64,000 nt of DNA from an uncultured Methanomassiliicoccales archaeon (GCA_949292635.1 CASEZY010000008.1:1-64000); one strand, 5' to 3'; counted from the first letter of the stretch, positions 25,049 through 34,124 are shown. The notes: generated from the sequence alone by a model not told the origin. Program-made: numbers and translations.

Positions 25049-26107
25049 ATGGACCTGAACGGCTTCTTCCGCGACAACTGGCAGGGCATCCTGCTGAGCG
25101 TTATCATCGCCGTACCCGCTTGGATACTCGTCAAGAGCATCGACGGGCTCGAGGTGGTGGGCGCACCGATCATCGCGATCATCGCGGGCATGGTGATATC
25201 CATGCTTTGGAAGAGGCACGACGTCATCAAGAAGGGGACCTCGTTCACCTCCAAGTACGTCCTGCAGTTCTCCGTGGTCCTGCTGGGATTCGGATTGAAC
25301 CTGTCCATGATCGGTCGCGTCGGTCTCGACTCGCTGCCGATCATCATCTCCACCATCTCCACTTCGTTGATCGTGGCGTACGTCCTGTACCGTCTGCTGC
25401 ACACACCGGCCAAGACCACCACTTTGGTGGGCGTCGGTTCATCCATCTGCGGAGGGTCGGCGATCGCCGCCACCGCACCGGTGATCAAGGCGAACAACGA
25501 CGAGATCGCCCAGTCCATCGCGGTGATATTCTTCTTCAACGTGGTCGCCGCGATCATCTTCCCCACGCTGGGCCAATTGCTGGGGATGAGCAACGAGGGC
25601 TTCGCCCTGTTCGCAGGGACCGCCATCAACGACACCTCTTCCGTTACAGCGGCGGCCTCCACCTGGGATGCCATCCACGGCACCGGAAGCGCGGTCCTGG
25701 ATTACGCCACCATCGTGAAGCTCACAAGAACGCTGTTCATCATCCCCATAGTGCTGGTTCTTTCCTACATCATGATGAAGAGGGAGCCTTCCGACGAGGG
25801 TCACGGGAAGAACATCAAGCGTGCCTTCCCCATGTTCATACTCTTCTTCATCCTGGCATCGGTGATCACCACTGTGGCCACCTCCGTCCTCACCAGGGAC
25901 GCGTTGACCATGGCCAACGACACCTTCGCCTTCCTGAAGCAGGTGAGTGCGTTCCTGATCGTGGTGGCCATGGCCGCCATCGGACTGAACACCAATCTGA
26001 TCGAACTGATCAAGACCGGCGGGAAGCCCCTCACCATCGGGTTCTTCTGCTGGATCGCCATCACGGCGGTGAGCCTGCTGATGCAACACCTGATGGGATT
26101 CTGGTGA
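25049..26107 (+). CDS. YeiH-family putative sulfate/anion exporter
   Basis: A 352-residue membrane protein with about ten hydrophobic segments, of the UPF0324/YeiH family. Conserved family stretches are GVGSSICGGSAIAATAPVI, where the GSAIAA pattern sits in a re-entrant loop, and NDTSSVTAAASTW. Members are predicted to export sulfonates or sulfate. The start at 25049 is chosen because it lies 26 bases after a TTAAGTACC box. An upstream TTG in frame at 25031 would precede the transcript. It is convergent with the SDR gene, with no gap between stop codons. Confidence 0.88.
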   Translation: MDLNGFFRDNWQGILLSVIIAVPAWILVKSIDGLEVVGAPIIAIIAGMVISMLWKRHDVIKKGTSFTSKYVLQFSVVLLGFGLNLSMIGRVGLDSLPIIISTISTSLIVAYVLYRLLHTPAKTTTLVGVGSSICGGSAIAATAPVIKANNDEIAQSIAVIFFFNVVAAIIFPTLGQLLGMSNEGFALFAGTAINDTSSVTAAASTWDAIHGTGSAVLDYATIVKLTRTLFIIPIVLVLSYIMMKREPSDEGHGKNIKRAFPMFILFFILASVITTVATSVLTRDALTMANDTFAFLKQVSAFLIVVAMAAIGLNTNLIELIKTGGKPLTIGFFCWIAITAVSLLMQHLMGFW

Positions 26108-26851
26108 TCAGGGGTACCTGCGGTCGAGCTTGTTGGCGTAGTATCTGCGGTACGTCCACTTCACCGGCGGGAGCACTTTGAAAAGAACGGAAGCGAAGCT
26201 GTAGAGTCTGGAGGGAGATACCGAAGCCTTACCCTTGATGGCGGCAGCGACTATGCGCTTGGCCACATGCTCCGGGGTCTGCACCGGGAAGGGCTTGTCC
26301 ATGCCTATGGTGCTGCGATGGAGGAAGAATCCCGTGTCCGTGGATACTGGATATGCGAAGGTGATGGTCACATTCTCCGGCTTCTCGTACCTGAGGGCGT
26401 CACGGAATCCGTCCAACGCACGTTTGCTTGCGGAATACAGCGCGAAACCGGGCATGGCGGTACGCCCCATTGCGGAACAGGTGACCACGAATCCCCCATG
26501 ACTGCCTTCGAGATGCTTGAGATACCTCTCATAAGAGTATATCGGCGATACGGTGTTGATGTTGAAGATGCAGGCGATGTGCTCCCAATCCGGCTCCCTG
26601 AGCTTCTCGTAATAGGGGAACCCTGCGTTGGCGAAGAACAGGTCGATGTGTTCGAACTCCTTCTCTGCGAATGCGAACAGGGAGTCCACGCCCTCCATTG
26701 ATGACAGGTCGCATTGGAAGGGTATGGAACCCTCGGGAGCGCCTTCGGTATGCAGGTCGGCGGCAATCACCCCGAAACCCTTCTCCAGGAGCAGGGATGC
26801 GATGCATCTGCCGATGCCGCTACCGGCCCCCGTGACCACTGCCGTTGCCAT
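26108..26851 (-). CDS. Short-chain dehydrogenase/reductase
   Basis: A 247-residue classical SDR. The NAD(P)-binding motif is VVTGAGSGIGRCIA, the NAG-equivalent is FANAG, and the catalytic Ser, Tyr and Lys appear in VTCSAMG...ALYSASKRALDGFRD (YxxxK). It ends with a basic region, TYRRYYANKLDRR, which could be a membrane association patch. Substrate unknown. The ATG at 26851 is preferred over a TTG one codon upstream. Confidence 0.88.
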   Translation of the reverse strand: MATAVVTGAGSGIGRCIASLLLEKGFGVIAADLHTEGAPEGSIPFQCDLSSMEGVDSLFAFAEKEFEHIDLFFANAGFPYYEKLREPDWEHIACIFNINTVSPIYSYERYLKHLEGSHGGFVVTCSAMGRTAMPGFALYSASKRALDGFRDALRYEKPENVTITFAYPVSTDTGFFLHRSTIGMDKPFPVQTPEHVAKRIVAAAIKGKASVSPSRLYSFASVLFKVLPPVKWTYRRYYANKLDRRYP

Positions 26852-26890
26852 CAAGGGGTCAAACGCTGGCCGTTATTTGAACGTGGCGCG

Positions 26891-27439
26891 TCAATAGAGG
26901 ATCAGACCGTACAATCTGCCCGGGCCCTCGTCCCTGGCCTTCAGTCCCATGGATTCCACATAGTCCAGGATCGGTACGCCGTATCCCGATGCGGATGGTA
27001 TCTTCTCCTCGGGGCGTCTGCAAGGTTCCGGGTAAGCGCATTCGGCGCAGGTGCGGCAAGGTCCTCCCGCAAGTGCCAGAGCTTCGATCTTCGCAGAGTT
27101 CATCGCACGCAGGAGAGCAAGACAGATCTCATGCAACCTCCCGTCGGCTTCCCTGTAGGACTGCTCTCCGGAACCGACGATCTCCACCGGGACCAGGGCG
27201 CACCTTTGGAATCTGCCGTAGCGCGAGAGGACCTCATCCTTCGATCCGACGTTGGGAGGACAGCTCCAGTTGGCGTCGTAGTTCCCACAGAGATTCTTGG
27301 AGCAGCCGTCGACCCCCCTCTGATAGGATTGTTCCGTGATAACCGGAGGGTCCAGATCGAAGATTATCGATGTCCCCTCCACAGCCGCCTTCTCGAAGGC
27401 TTCGGTCAAAACATCCACGGCGATAGAAGTCCCGTTCAT
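26891..27439 (-). CDS. DUF2284 cysteine-rich metal-binding protein
   Basis: A 182-residue protein with two Cys clusters typical of DUF2284: CSKNLCGNYDANWSCPP (about residues 46-62) and GPCRTCAECAYPEPCRRP (about 124-142). The spacing would bind an FeS cluster. Members are common in methanogens and anaerobes, and their role is unknown. The ATG at 27439 is 26 bases from the centre of a GATATAAC box. A 10-bp inverted repeat (27470-27507) lies directly upstream of that box. Confidence 0.85.
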   Translation of the reverse strand: MNGTSIAVDVLTEAFEKAAVEGTSIIFDLDPPVITEQSYQRGVDGCSKNLCGNYDANWSCPPNVGSKDEVLSRYGRFQRCALVPVEIVGSGEQSYREADGRLHEICLALLRAMNSAKIEALALAGGPCRTCAECAYPEPCRRPEEKIPSASGYGVPILDYVESMGLKARDEGPGRLYGLILY

Positions 27440-27469
27440 GGGACGAAATCAGAATAGTGGGATATAACC

Positions 27470-27507
27470 CTCCGCCGACGGGTTACGAAGTCACGGTGTC
27501 GGCGGAG
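27470..27507. promoter_or_regulatory. Perfect 10-bp inverted repeat at the DUF2284 gene promoter
   Basis: CTCCGCCGAC (27470-27479) and GTCGGCGGAG (27498-27507) are exact inverted copies with an 18-base spacer. The near arm is within two bases of the TATA box (27461-27468) of the DUF2284 gene. This suggests an operator. Confidence 0.5.
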
Positions 27508-27602
27508 GCGGAGACGTCCCCGCAAGGGACGGGGTGACGGGGGTTTTTTTGAGGTATAGAGCGGAATCCCGGCGCACGTCTCCGAAAGCGGTTTAAGGAG
27601 AG

Positions 27603-27625
27603 AAGGCCGGGTTGAACCCGGCCGG
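27603..27625 (-). terminator. Hairpin terminator after mtaB
   Basis: On the minus strand a 9-bp stem, GGCCGGGTT with AACCCGGCC, lies at 27605-27623 just past the mtaB stop. A pyrimidine-rich tail follows. Confidence 0.5.
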
Positions 27626-27632
27626 TTTAGTC

Positions 27633-29030
27633 TCAGAAGCCGTACGACTTGGGGTTGAAGTGCGGGACGTCGTCCTTGTACTTCTTGACGCAGTAGTCGT
27701 AGAACTTGTCCTCGTCGTCGGGCAGGGCGGACAGCTCCTTGATGATGGCATCCAGGACGTCCAGCTGCTTCTTGGTGAGGATGAGCTCCTTCTTGTCGTA
27801 GCCCTCGCGGATGATCTTGGCACCGGTCAGACCGGCGGCCTTGGCCCTGAGGTAGTAGTTGTCACCGTTCTCGACGATGGCCTTTCCGACCTTCCAGGCG
27901 TTGTCGTAGGCGAGGACGTATCCCTCGGGTCCCCTGGTCCTGTCGGAGGCCATGTACAGGTCCCTCAGGGTCTTGGCGTTGCCGGTTGCGATGGCGGTGT
28001 TCATCAAGGAGCACTCGTATCCCAGCGGGCCCAGCCAGCAGGCGACGGAGGCACCGCCGAACTCGGGGTGGTACTCGACGGACTCGTTGGACCACAGGTC
28101 GCAGCACTGAGCCATCAGGTTACCCTGGATATCGGCGTGGGCGCACTGGCAGTTCTTACCCTCCTGAGCGGCGGGCATACCGGTGATGGACTTGACGATG
28201 ACACCCTCGTATCCGCAGTCCTTATCGGGACCGGTGGCGCCAACCTCCTCGGCGACCATGGTCCTGGCCGCGGAGATGCACCTGGTCACAGCGGAGAAGG
28301 TCTTCTGGACATCGTTGTCGAGCATACCGCCGGCCATGAACATGGACACGTTCGCACCGGAGCAGTTGGTGTCTCCACCGGCGATGACCTTGTTCTTCTT
28401 GGCGATGTCGACCATCTGGGTCCAGATGTGCTCCATGTCGATGGATCCGAGGTAACCGACACCGAACAGGAAGGCGGTGATGTCTCCGTGGGTGACGGCG
28501 TAGTCTGCGAACTCCTTTCCACCGACGGACTCGACGGACAGGACGTCCGCACCGTTCTCGCAGGCGATCTCGCAGGCCTCGATGAACTTCTCGGGGTATC
28601 CGAACTTGGAGTCCATGCCGACCCTCAGACCCTCCTCGGCCTCACGCTGGTCGGGGATGGTGTGCCTGACCGCCAGGTTGATGCCGTACTCGTCGTGCAT
28701 CTTCTCGGTGATCGCCTTCTGGCCGGCGACCACGGATGCGCCCATGCCGGGGACGGTTGCCATCTGAGCGACCCACTCGGTCTCCAGCTGGAGGTCGGGG
28801 AATCCCAGGGTGATGGCCCTGTTGATAGCGTCCTTGGAGATGTAGTCGACGTACTCCTTGGTGATCCTCTCCACAGACTTCTCGGTTCCGGGCCTGGGAG
28901 CGTAGTTAATCTCGGGGATTACCCTGCCGGCACCGACCTTGATGCCGAGTCCGTACGAAACGGGCTTCTTAGCGTGTCCGAAGAGCATGTCATCTGCGTT
29001 GTCATATGCCATCTTGGTGAACTTAGCCAT
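27633..29030 (-). CDS. mtaB: Methanol:corrinoid methyltransferase MtaB
   Basis: A 465-residue MtaB that splits methanol and moves its methyl to the corrinoid of MtaC. The protein opens MAKFTKMAYDNADDMLFG and contains VSYGLGIKVGAGRVIPEINY and the Cys-rich stretch NCQCAHADIQGNLMAQCCDL, which supplies the zinc ligands in this family. It has no amber codon, as expected for methanol rather than methylamine enzymes. The ATG at 29030 is preferred because a strong GGAGGTG site lies 5 bases upstream, inside the end of mtaC. A GTG at 29039 would sit inside mtaC. mtaC and mtaB are transcribed together. Confidence 0.95.
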   Translation of the reverse strand: MAKFTKMAYDNADDMLFGHAKKPVSYGLGIKVGAGRVIPEINYAPRPGTEKSVERITKEYVDYISKDAINRAITLGFPDLQLETEWVAQMATVPGMGASVVAGQKAITEKMHDEYGINLAVRHTIPDQREAEEGLRVGMDSKFGYPEKFIEACEIACENGADVLSVESVGGKEFADYAVTHGDITAFLFGVGYLGSIDMEHIWTQMVDIAKKNKVIAGGDTNCSGANVSMFMAGGMLDNDVQKTFSAVTRCISAARTMVAEEVGATGPDKDCGYEGVIVKSITGMPAAQEGKNCQCAHADIQGNLMAQCCDLWSNESVEYHPEFGGASVACWLGPLGYECSLMNTAIATGNAKTLRDLYMASDRTRGPEGYVLAYDNAWKVGKAIVENGDNYYLRAKAAGLTGAKIIREGYDKKELILTKKQLDVLDAIIKELSALPDDEDKFYDYCVKKYKDDVPHFNPKSYGF

Positions 29031-29031
29031 T

Positions 29032-29814
29032 TCACGCACCTCCTACGATGTCGTCCCACTCCTCTCTGATCTTCTTCCAGTCGTAACCGGCCAGGATCTT
29101 GTCGGCGATGGGGGGTGTCTGGGGAGCCTTCTCGGAGTAGATTCCGAGGTCGAAGGACTCGGCGAAGTCCCTGTTCACGGCGCCTCCGGCGGCCATGTAG
29201 GGGATCTGGATGCCGGCGTCCTGCAGCTTCTTGGCTCCGGCGGGGAAAGCGGTCATGGTGGTGGTCATCAGAGCGGTTCCGGTGACCAGGAAGGGCTTGT
29301 TCTCCTTGACGGAGGCAACGACCTCGTCAACGGCGACGTCCTTACCCAGGTCGACGACGGTGAATCCGGCGGACCTCATCATGACAGCGGCGATGTTCTT
29401 TCCGATGTCGTGGGGGTCTCCCTCGGCAGCGTGCATGACGACGGTTCCCTTGGTGGTCCTTCCGCCGGGGATCTGCTTCTCGGCGATGGAGATACCGACC
29501 TCCATGACCTTGGCAGCCATCATGATCTCGGGCAGGTAGTACACGTGGGCTGCGTACAGGTGGCTCACGATCTCCATTCCGGCGACCAGACCATTGTTGA
29601 TGATGTCCAGAGGCTCCTTGGACTCAAGGGCCTTCTTGACGACGGGTCCGATCTCCTTGAACTTCATGTAGAGAACGGCGCTTGCGACCTCGCTGAGGAC
29701 GGGGTCGGAGGGCAGCATCTTGGCAGCGACAGCCTCGGGGCTGTCCATGTTCTCAGCCTCGGCGTCATAGCGCCTGAGGATGGTGCTGTAGTCGATCTTT
29801 GAGATGTCAATCAT
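29032..29814 (-). CDS. mtaC: Methanol corrinoid protein MtaC
   Basis: A 260-residue corrinoid protein that carries the methyl group from MtaB to the CoM methyltransferase. It has the N-terminal helical cap (about residues 1-120) and the cobalamin-binding domain with DPHDIGKN, where His135 is the lower axial ligand, followed by the TGTALMTTTM and GGAVN loops. The ATG at 29814 is chosen over a TTG at 29820 because of an upstream AGGTGATT site. A TTATATA box at 29884-29890 gives a leader of about 47 bases, unlike most genes here. Its stop overlaps the mtaB ribosome site region. Confidence 0.95.
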   Translation of the reverse strand: MIDISKIDYSTILRRYDAEAENMDSPEAVAAKMLPSDPVLSEVASAVLYMKFKEIGPVVKKALESKEPLDIINNGLVAGMEIVSHLYAAHVYYLPEIMMAAKVMEVGISIAEKQIPGGRTTKGTVVMHAAEGDPHDIGKNIAAVMMRSAGFTVVDLGKDVAVDEVVASVKENKPFLVTGTALMTTTMTAFPAGAKKLQDAGIQIPYMAAGGAVNRDFAESFDLGIYSEKAPQTPPIADKILAGYDWKKIREEWDDIVGGA

Positions 29815-29895
29815 CTTCAATCACCTATGCCTCCGGGCTCGGGGCCCGTCTTGGCTGATTGAGACATCCCGTTGGTTCCGATATATAACCTCACG
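29815..29895 (-). promoter_or_regulatory. mtaCB promoter and leader
   Basis: On the minus strand GAGGTTATATATC (TATA at 29884-29890) lies about 73 bases before the mtaC ATG. The leader holds a CGGGC/GCCCG hairpin and an AGGTGATT ribosome site. Upstream, to the transposase gene at 30133, the sequence is AT-rich and holds two palindromes, described separately. Confidence 0.55.
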
Positions 29896-30080
29896 ATTTC
29901 CGAGAATGGATTTCGGCTTGATAGTATATTTAAATATTTCTATTATCAAGTATTCTGAGTTGGTACAAATCTGCCCATTTCGAACATCTTTGATCGGTGT
30001 CCGACGGTTCATTATTATGTTCTTTATTATAAGATACGAACGGTTGTTCGCAGTAACCTCTCTTAGTGTGTCAAAAGGCG

Positions 30081-30156
30081 TATGTTGGATGGATTAGTCA
30101 TCCAACATAACTATGTATAATCGGATATTTATTTGTATAATAAATCATTATACAAA
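30081..30156. repeat. Two perfect palindromes at the start of the transposase gene
   Basis: TATGTTGGATG (30081-30091) and CATCCAACATA (30099-30109) form 11-bp arms around 7 bases. TTTGTATAAT (30132-30141) and ATTATACAAA (30147-30156) form 10-bp arms around 5 bases and enclose the TTG start at 30133. They may be terminal-type ends, operator sites, or an RNA hairpin hiding the start codon. Confidence 0.6.
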
Positions 30157-31677
30157 TCAGTGACATCCATAGTCTACCTGCGCAACAAGGACTCTGGAAC
30201 GGTATACGTGTACACCAACACCAGGGAGACCGACCCCCGGACAGGTAAGACCAGAAACGTCAGGAAATGCATCGGCCACCTGGATCCCGAGACCGGAGAG
30301 ATAGTCCAGAACAGGGGAAGGAACGCTTCCAGAGGATATCGCACCATATCCGTAGGGCCGCAGATGCTGTTGATGAACGCGGCCGATGAGTCGGGAATCA
30401 GGTCGGTGCTTCAGATCTGCTTCTCGGAGAGGTGGATGTCCATACTGAGGGCCGCGGGACACATAATACACGACCGCGACCCCCTGTCCCTGATGACCGA
30501 TCCGGAGGATCCCGGTCCCGCTTCCCCGGCGGTATCGCTGGTGTCGATGATCGACCCCGATGGGATCGACGCCTTCTACAGGATATGGAGGAAGAGGTTC
30601 GATTGCTCCAAGGTCCGCTATCTCATGATGTCGTCCCTCCACAGCTACGACGCCCGGGAATGGCTCCTGAACCCCGGCAGGGACGAGCGTTCCTTCCAGA
30701 GCATGAGCCTGGGGATGTGCATAGACGCGGCCAGCGACACCCCCGTGTTCCTGGAGAGGATGCCCCTGCGCCCGGAGAGGGACTCCGACCTGGCGACAGC
30801 GGATCAGAGGATGTCATGGATCGGCTACAGGGACATCACCTTCGTCACCGAGGCTGGCCTTTCGGAAGAGGCGACGCTCAACGACATGCTCTCCAACGGA
30901 AGGGATTTCATCGTGAGACTTCCCCGGGACCACCCTCTGCACTCCGAGGCGGTGGCGGAGACCAGGGAAATGCTGATGGATTACCGCAACTACGATCGGG
31001 GAAGGGAACAGCACTTCTCCAAGACCATCTCCAGAACCTACGGCGGGAGGAGGGTTTACCTCCATGTTTACTATAGCACCGAAGCGGCCGAGAGGGAGAT
31101 GGGCTCTTTCCTGGAACTGATGGACACCTGCCGCGAGGAGTTGCTTCACGACAGGTGGGTAGATTCCCACCGCTGGCTGTACGAGAGGTACTTCATCGTC
31201 ACCGAGGAGGACGGGGTGCCCAAGGTGGAGCATAACAGCGGAGCGATCATGCACCAGAACGAGGGGGCGGGGTTCATCGTACTGGCGTCCCACGGTGTGA
31301 AGGATGCTACGGAGGCCACGGACGTCTACCGCAAGCTCAAATGGGCGGAGGAGAGGTTCGACAACCTGAAGAACATCACCGACCAGATGGAACTGAAGCT
31401 GTATCTGTCGCACAGGCTGAACGCCAGGCTGCTGCTGCAGTTCGTTGCGATGGTCCTGGTGAATCACATCCACTCCCGTCTTCAGAGTTCCGGATTGTCC
31501 AAGGACATGACAGCCGAGGAGGCGATACGTAGCATGGAGGGCTTGGAGGCGATCATACAGCCCAACGGTTCCGTATCATTCACCGATCCCGGACCGCAGG
31601 CCACCAAGGTGATCCAAGCCTTCGGCATCGATGTGAGGTCGGAGGCCAAGAAGGTCATGGGAAAACGTATCATCTGA
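30133..31677 (+). CDS. IS1634/IS4-type DDE transposase
   Basis: A 514-residue transposase. The N-terminal zone (residues 1-60) shows the YVYTNTRETDPRTGKTRNVRK pattern of IS1634-like proteins, and the C-terminal DDE domain has the IS4-type Y-R-E-K helix in VYRKLKWAEERFDNLK, which holds the catalytic Glu. The TTG at 30133 is the only plausible start in frame near the N-terminus. I find no matching terminal inverted repeat at the right side: the next gene starts 17 bases after the stop. The element is therefore likely a one-ended or domesticated copy. Confidence 0.85.
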   Translation: MYNKSLYKSVTSIVYLRNKDSGTVYVYTNTRETDPRTGKTRNVRKCIGHLDPETGEIVQNRGRNASRGYRTISVGPQMLLMNAADESGIRSVLQICFSERWMSILRAAGHIIHDRDPLSLMTDPEDPGPASPAVSLVSMIDPDGIDAFYRIWRKRFDCSKVRYLMMSSLHSYDAREWLLNPGRDERSFQSMSLGMCIDAASDTPVFLERMPLRPERDSDLATADQRMSWIGYRDITFVTEAGLSEEATLNDMLSNGRDFIVRLPRDHPLHSEAVAETREMLMDYRNYDRGREQHFSKTISRTYGGRRVYLHVYYSTEAAEREMGSFLELMDTCREELLHDRWVDSHRWLYERYFIVTEEDGVPKVEHNSGAIMHQNEGAGFIVLASHGVKDATEATDVYRKLKWAEERFDNLKNITDQMELKLYLSHRLNARLLLQFVAMVLVNHIHSRLQSSGLSKDMTAEEAIRSMEGLEAIIQPNGSVSFTDPGPQATKVIQAFGIDVRSEAKKVMGKRII

Positions 31678-31694
31678 CAAGCGATGGGGGCATC

Positions 31695-32741
31695 ATGACA
31701 TCTCGTGTGACGGTGGTCGGTTCCGGTCCTGCGGGGCTTTCCGCTTCCCTGTACCTCTCGGCGAAGGGTGCGGAGGTCACCGTCATCGACAGACTGTCGG
31801 AAGCGGGATACGAGAGATACCATAGCGTTTGCGGCGCGGGTATCTCGAAACGCACCTTCCGGGAATTGGAGCTCATCGAAGAGTCCCATGTGATCAACCC
31901 TGTGAAGGACGCCCTGCTCAGATTCCCCGGCGGTACTGACATAAGGATGAGGATCGATGGGGCGGTCATCGACAGGGTTGGATTCCTCAAGGATCTCAGA
32001 GAACGCTGTTCCGAACAGGGATGCAGATTCGTCCACGGGAGGGCGGTGAAGGCAGAGAGGACCGATGACGGATTCAAGGTCACCCTTGCCGACGGAAGCG
32101 TGATCGAAAGCGATCATCTGGTAGGATGCGACGGGGCGTTCTCCGTGGTTCGCAGGGACATCTTCGGCACGAGACCCAGGTACGAACTCAGTGCAAGGGA
32201 GTTCGTCACCTCCGATAAGGTGGACGATACCTTCGAGATGATCCTCGGCGGGGATTACGTGGGAGCGTACCGCTGGGTGTTCCCCTCCGGTGACGGATGC
32301 AACACCGGTTCAGTATCCGGCAGATACGAGCCTGAGGAATACATCCAATCCGGCGGGAGGGTGATCCCTGCGGGCGGTGTGCCCAAGATCGAGGACTCCG
32401 GAGCCTACCTCTGCGGCGATGCGGCAGGCATGCCGAACCCCGTGAGCTTCGGAGGGTTGAGGGCGGCGCTGCTGTCCGGACAGGAATGTGCCAGATCCAT
32501 ACTCACCGGCAAGACCGGGAGCTACGAGAGATGGTGGCGCGGGAACATCATGTCATCCGAGAGGTTCTGCAGATTCCACGACGCCTTCGTGGAGATGAGC
32601 GATGAGCAATTGGCCAAGATGGCCAAGCCCGTAGGCAGATTCCGCAGCATTTGGATGTCGGGGATATTGGCTTCGCTGAGACACCCAAAGTATATCCCGC
32701 TGTACATAGGATGCCTGGTCACTTTCAGGAACGGATGGTAA
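31695..32741 (+). CDS. Geranylgeranyl reductase-family FAD oxidoreductase
   Basis: A 348-residue flavoprotein. The dinucleotide motif is VVGSGPAGLSASLYL at the N-terminus, and the second FAD motif is GAYLCGDAAGMPNPVSFGG near residues 234-252. These are typical of the geranylgeranyl reductase family, which saturates isoprenoid chains of archaeal lipids or related polyprenyls. A VCGAGIS segment near residue 47 holds a conserved Cys. The gene starts 17 bases after the transposase stop, and the coiled-coil gene starts 1 base after its own stop, so the latter two are cotranscribed. Which polyprenyl it reduces is not clear. Confidence 0.85.
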   Translation: MTSRVTVVGSGPAGLSASLYLSAKGAEVTVIDRLSEAGYERYHSVCGAGISKRTFRELELIEESHVINPVKDALLRFPGGTDIRMRIDGAVIDRVGFLKDLRERCSEQGCRFVHGRAVKAERTDDGFKVTLADGSVIESDHLVGCDGAFSVVRRDIFGTRPRYELSAREFVTSDKVDDTFEMILGGDYVGAYRWVFPSGDGCNTGSVSGRYEPEEYIQSGGRVIPAGGVPKIEDSGAYLCGDAAGMPNPVSFGGLRAALLSGQECARSILTGKTGSYERWWRGNIMSSERFCRFHDAFVEMSDEQLAKMAKPVGRFRSIWMSGILASLRHPKYIPLYIGCLVTFRNGW

Positions 32742-32742
32742 C

Positions 32743-33273
32743 ATGACGGTGGATGACGAGCTGTTGACTCTGAACGCCCTTGTCAAAGAGAAACAGGACG
32801 AACTCAACAACATAAAACGTCAGAGGGACAAGTTCCAGTCGGAGGCCAGGGCCTGTCAGGCCCGCCGCGATAACCTCCGTCAGGCGTCCAGGGACCTGAT
32901 GGCCAAGGTCAACGAGGCCAAAAAGGAGCGGGACAAGTACAACGCCATCGTCCGCGAGGCCAAGGAGAGGCGCAACGCCATCTCCGACAGGATCGCCGAG
33001 GCCAGGGAGAAGGGTGCGGGGGATCTGTCGGACCTCAAACGCGAGAGGGACAGCTGCCACGCCAAGGTGGTGGAGAACCACGCCAAATCCCAAGAATATC
33101 AGGCGATCATCGAGAAGACCCGTGCGGAGATCGATGCCGCCAAGGAACTGGCGGACCAGGAGCACCAGCGCTCCGTGGAACTGAGGGAGGCTGCGGATGC
33201 GGAGCATCAGCGCTTCGTCAAGGTCCTCAAGGAATTGGAGGAGCTCAGGAACGAGCTTCCGGACACCCTCTAA
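32743..33273 (+). CDS. Archaeal coiled-coil protein
   Basis: A 176-residue protein that is almost wholly a long charged coiled coil (residues 5-170, rich in K, E, R, A). There is no catalytic motif. Similar coiled-coil proteins are found in many euryarchaea without a defined role. The ATG is one base after the GGR-family gene stop. Its 3' end overlaps the convergent Fe-S protein gene by 4 bases. Confidence 0.75.
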   Translation: MTVDDELLTLNALVKEKQDELNNIKRQRDKFQSEARACQARRDNLRQASRDLMAKVNEAKKERDKYNAIVREAKERRNAISDRIAEAREKGAGDLSDLKRERDSCHAKVVENHAKSQEYQAIIEKTRAEIDAAKELADQEHQRSVELREAADAEHQRFVKVLKELEELRNELPDTL

Positions 33274-34028
33274 GGCTTCCTCAATTCACGGATCTGACTC
33301 TTCGCCTCTTCGGTGGGCGGGGAGGTGCGGTCCCTTCCGATGGGACACACCAGTATGCATCTGCCGCAGGGATACGTCTTGTGAGAAACGAGCTCGGCGG
33401 AACGGGCCCCGCAGGCATCCTTGTCTATCCGGGATACGGGATAGCGGCGGTCTCCGATGGCGGATGCGGGACAGTGCTTCCTGCACAGTCCGCATTCGGT
33501 GCAGAGCTCCTCGCCCATGGGTCCGCCGGAATCCGGCAGGGGTGCTTCAGTCAATACGGAGACGAACCTCATCCTAGGACCGTAGTCTTTCGTCAGTATG
33601 GTGGAGTTGACGCCGAAGGTGCCCAACCCCGCAAGATACGCCGCATGCTTGTGGGAGAAGAAGGAACGCATCTCCACACCGTGGCTCACGCCCAGGTACC
33701 CGTCCCTGGGGACGAACACCGAACGGTATTCGGGCTCCAACTCCATCGCCACCCTCTGGGACATCTGGTCCAACATGATGTTCAGGGTGTCGTAATGCGA
33801 ACGATAGTAGATGGACGGCGCCGTCTCCAGGACGGTGCGGCTGACCGGGACACCGAAGACTATGACCGATCTCGCATCAGGCATGATCGCCCGGGGCCTG
33901 CGCTCCGGCGGCACCGTGGCCGACACCAACGGATCGGAATCCCAGCGCCCGGGATCGACGAACCCGTAGTGTCTGATACCGTACCGCTCGAACAGAGAGC
34001 GCAGTTTCTCTTCCGGTTCCATGCACAT
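33270..34028 (-). CDS. QueG-like ferredoxin-type 4Fe-4S protein
   Basis: A 252-residue protein. The N-terminal part resembles the cobalamin-binding half of epoxyqueuosine reductase (PDARSVIVFGVPVSRTVLE). The C-terminal part holds two cluster motifs, CTECGLCRKHCP and a second CGRCILVCP. Classical QueG is longer and has C-terminal repeats, so this is a shorter archaeal relative that may have another substrate. The ATG at 34028 is used, and an ATG at 34022 is possible. It is convergent with the coiled-coil gene. Confidence 0.8.
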   Translation of the reverse strand: MCMEPEEKLRSLFERYGIRHYGFVDPGRWDSDPLVSATVPPERRPRAIMPDARSVIVFGVPVSRTVLETAPSIYYRSHYDTLNIMLDQMSQRVAMELEPEYRSVFVPRDGYLGVSHGVEMRSFFSHKHAAYLAGLGTFGVNSTILTKDYGPRMRFVSVLTEAPLPDSGGPMGEELCTECGLCRKHCPASAIGDRRYPVSRIDKDACGARSAELVSHKTYPCGRCILVCPIGRDRTSPPTEEAKSQIRELRKP

Positions 34029-34124
34029 TCATCGCAGTCTCGGTTTAATGTGTTTGCACCGGACCGGCGGAATCCAGGCATATTATAAATGTGCCTCAAT
34101 CCCATACGGTGCCTAGGTGTGAAC

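Noticed and set aside
27612-29069. A 485-codon open stretch on the plus strand
   Set aside because: It is the antisense of mtaB. The low-complexity protein has no family pattern, and mtaB is certain.
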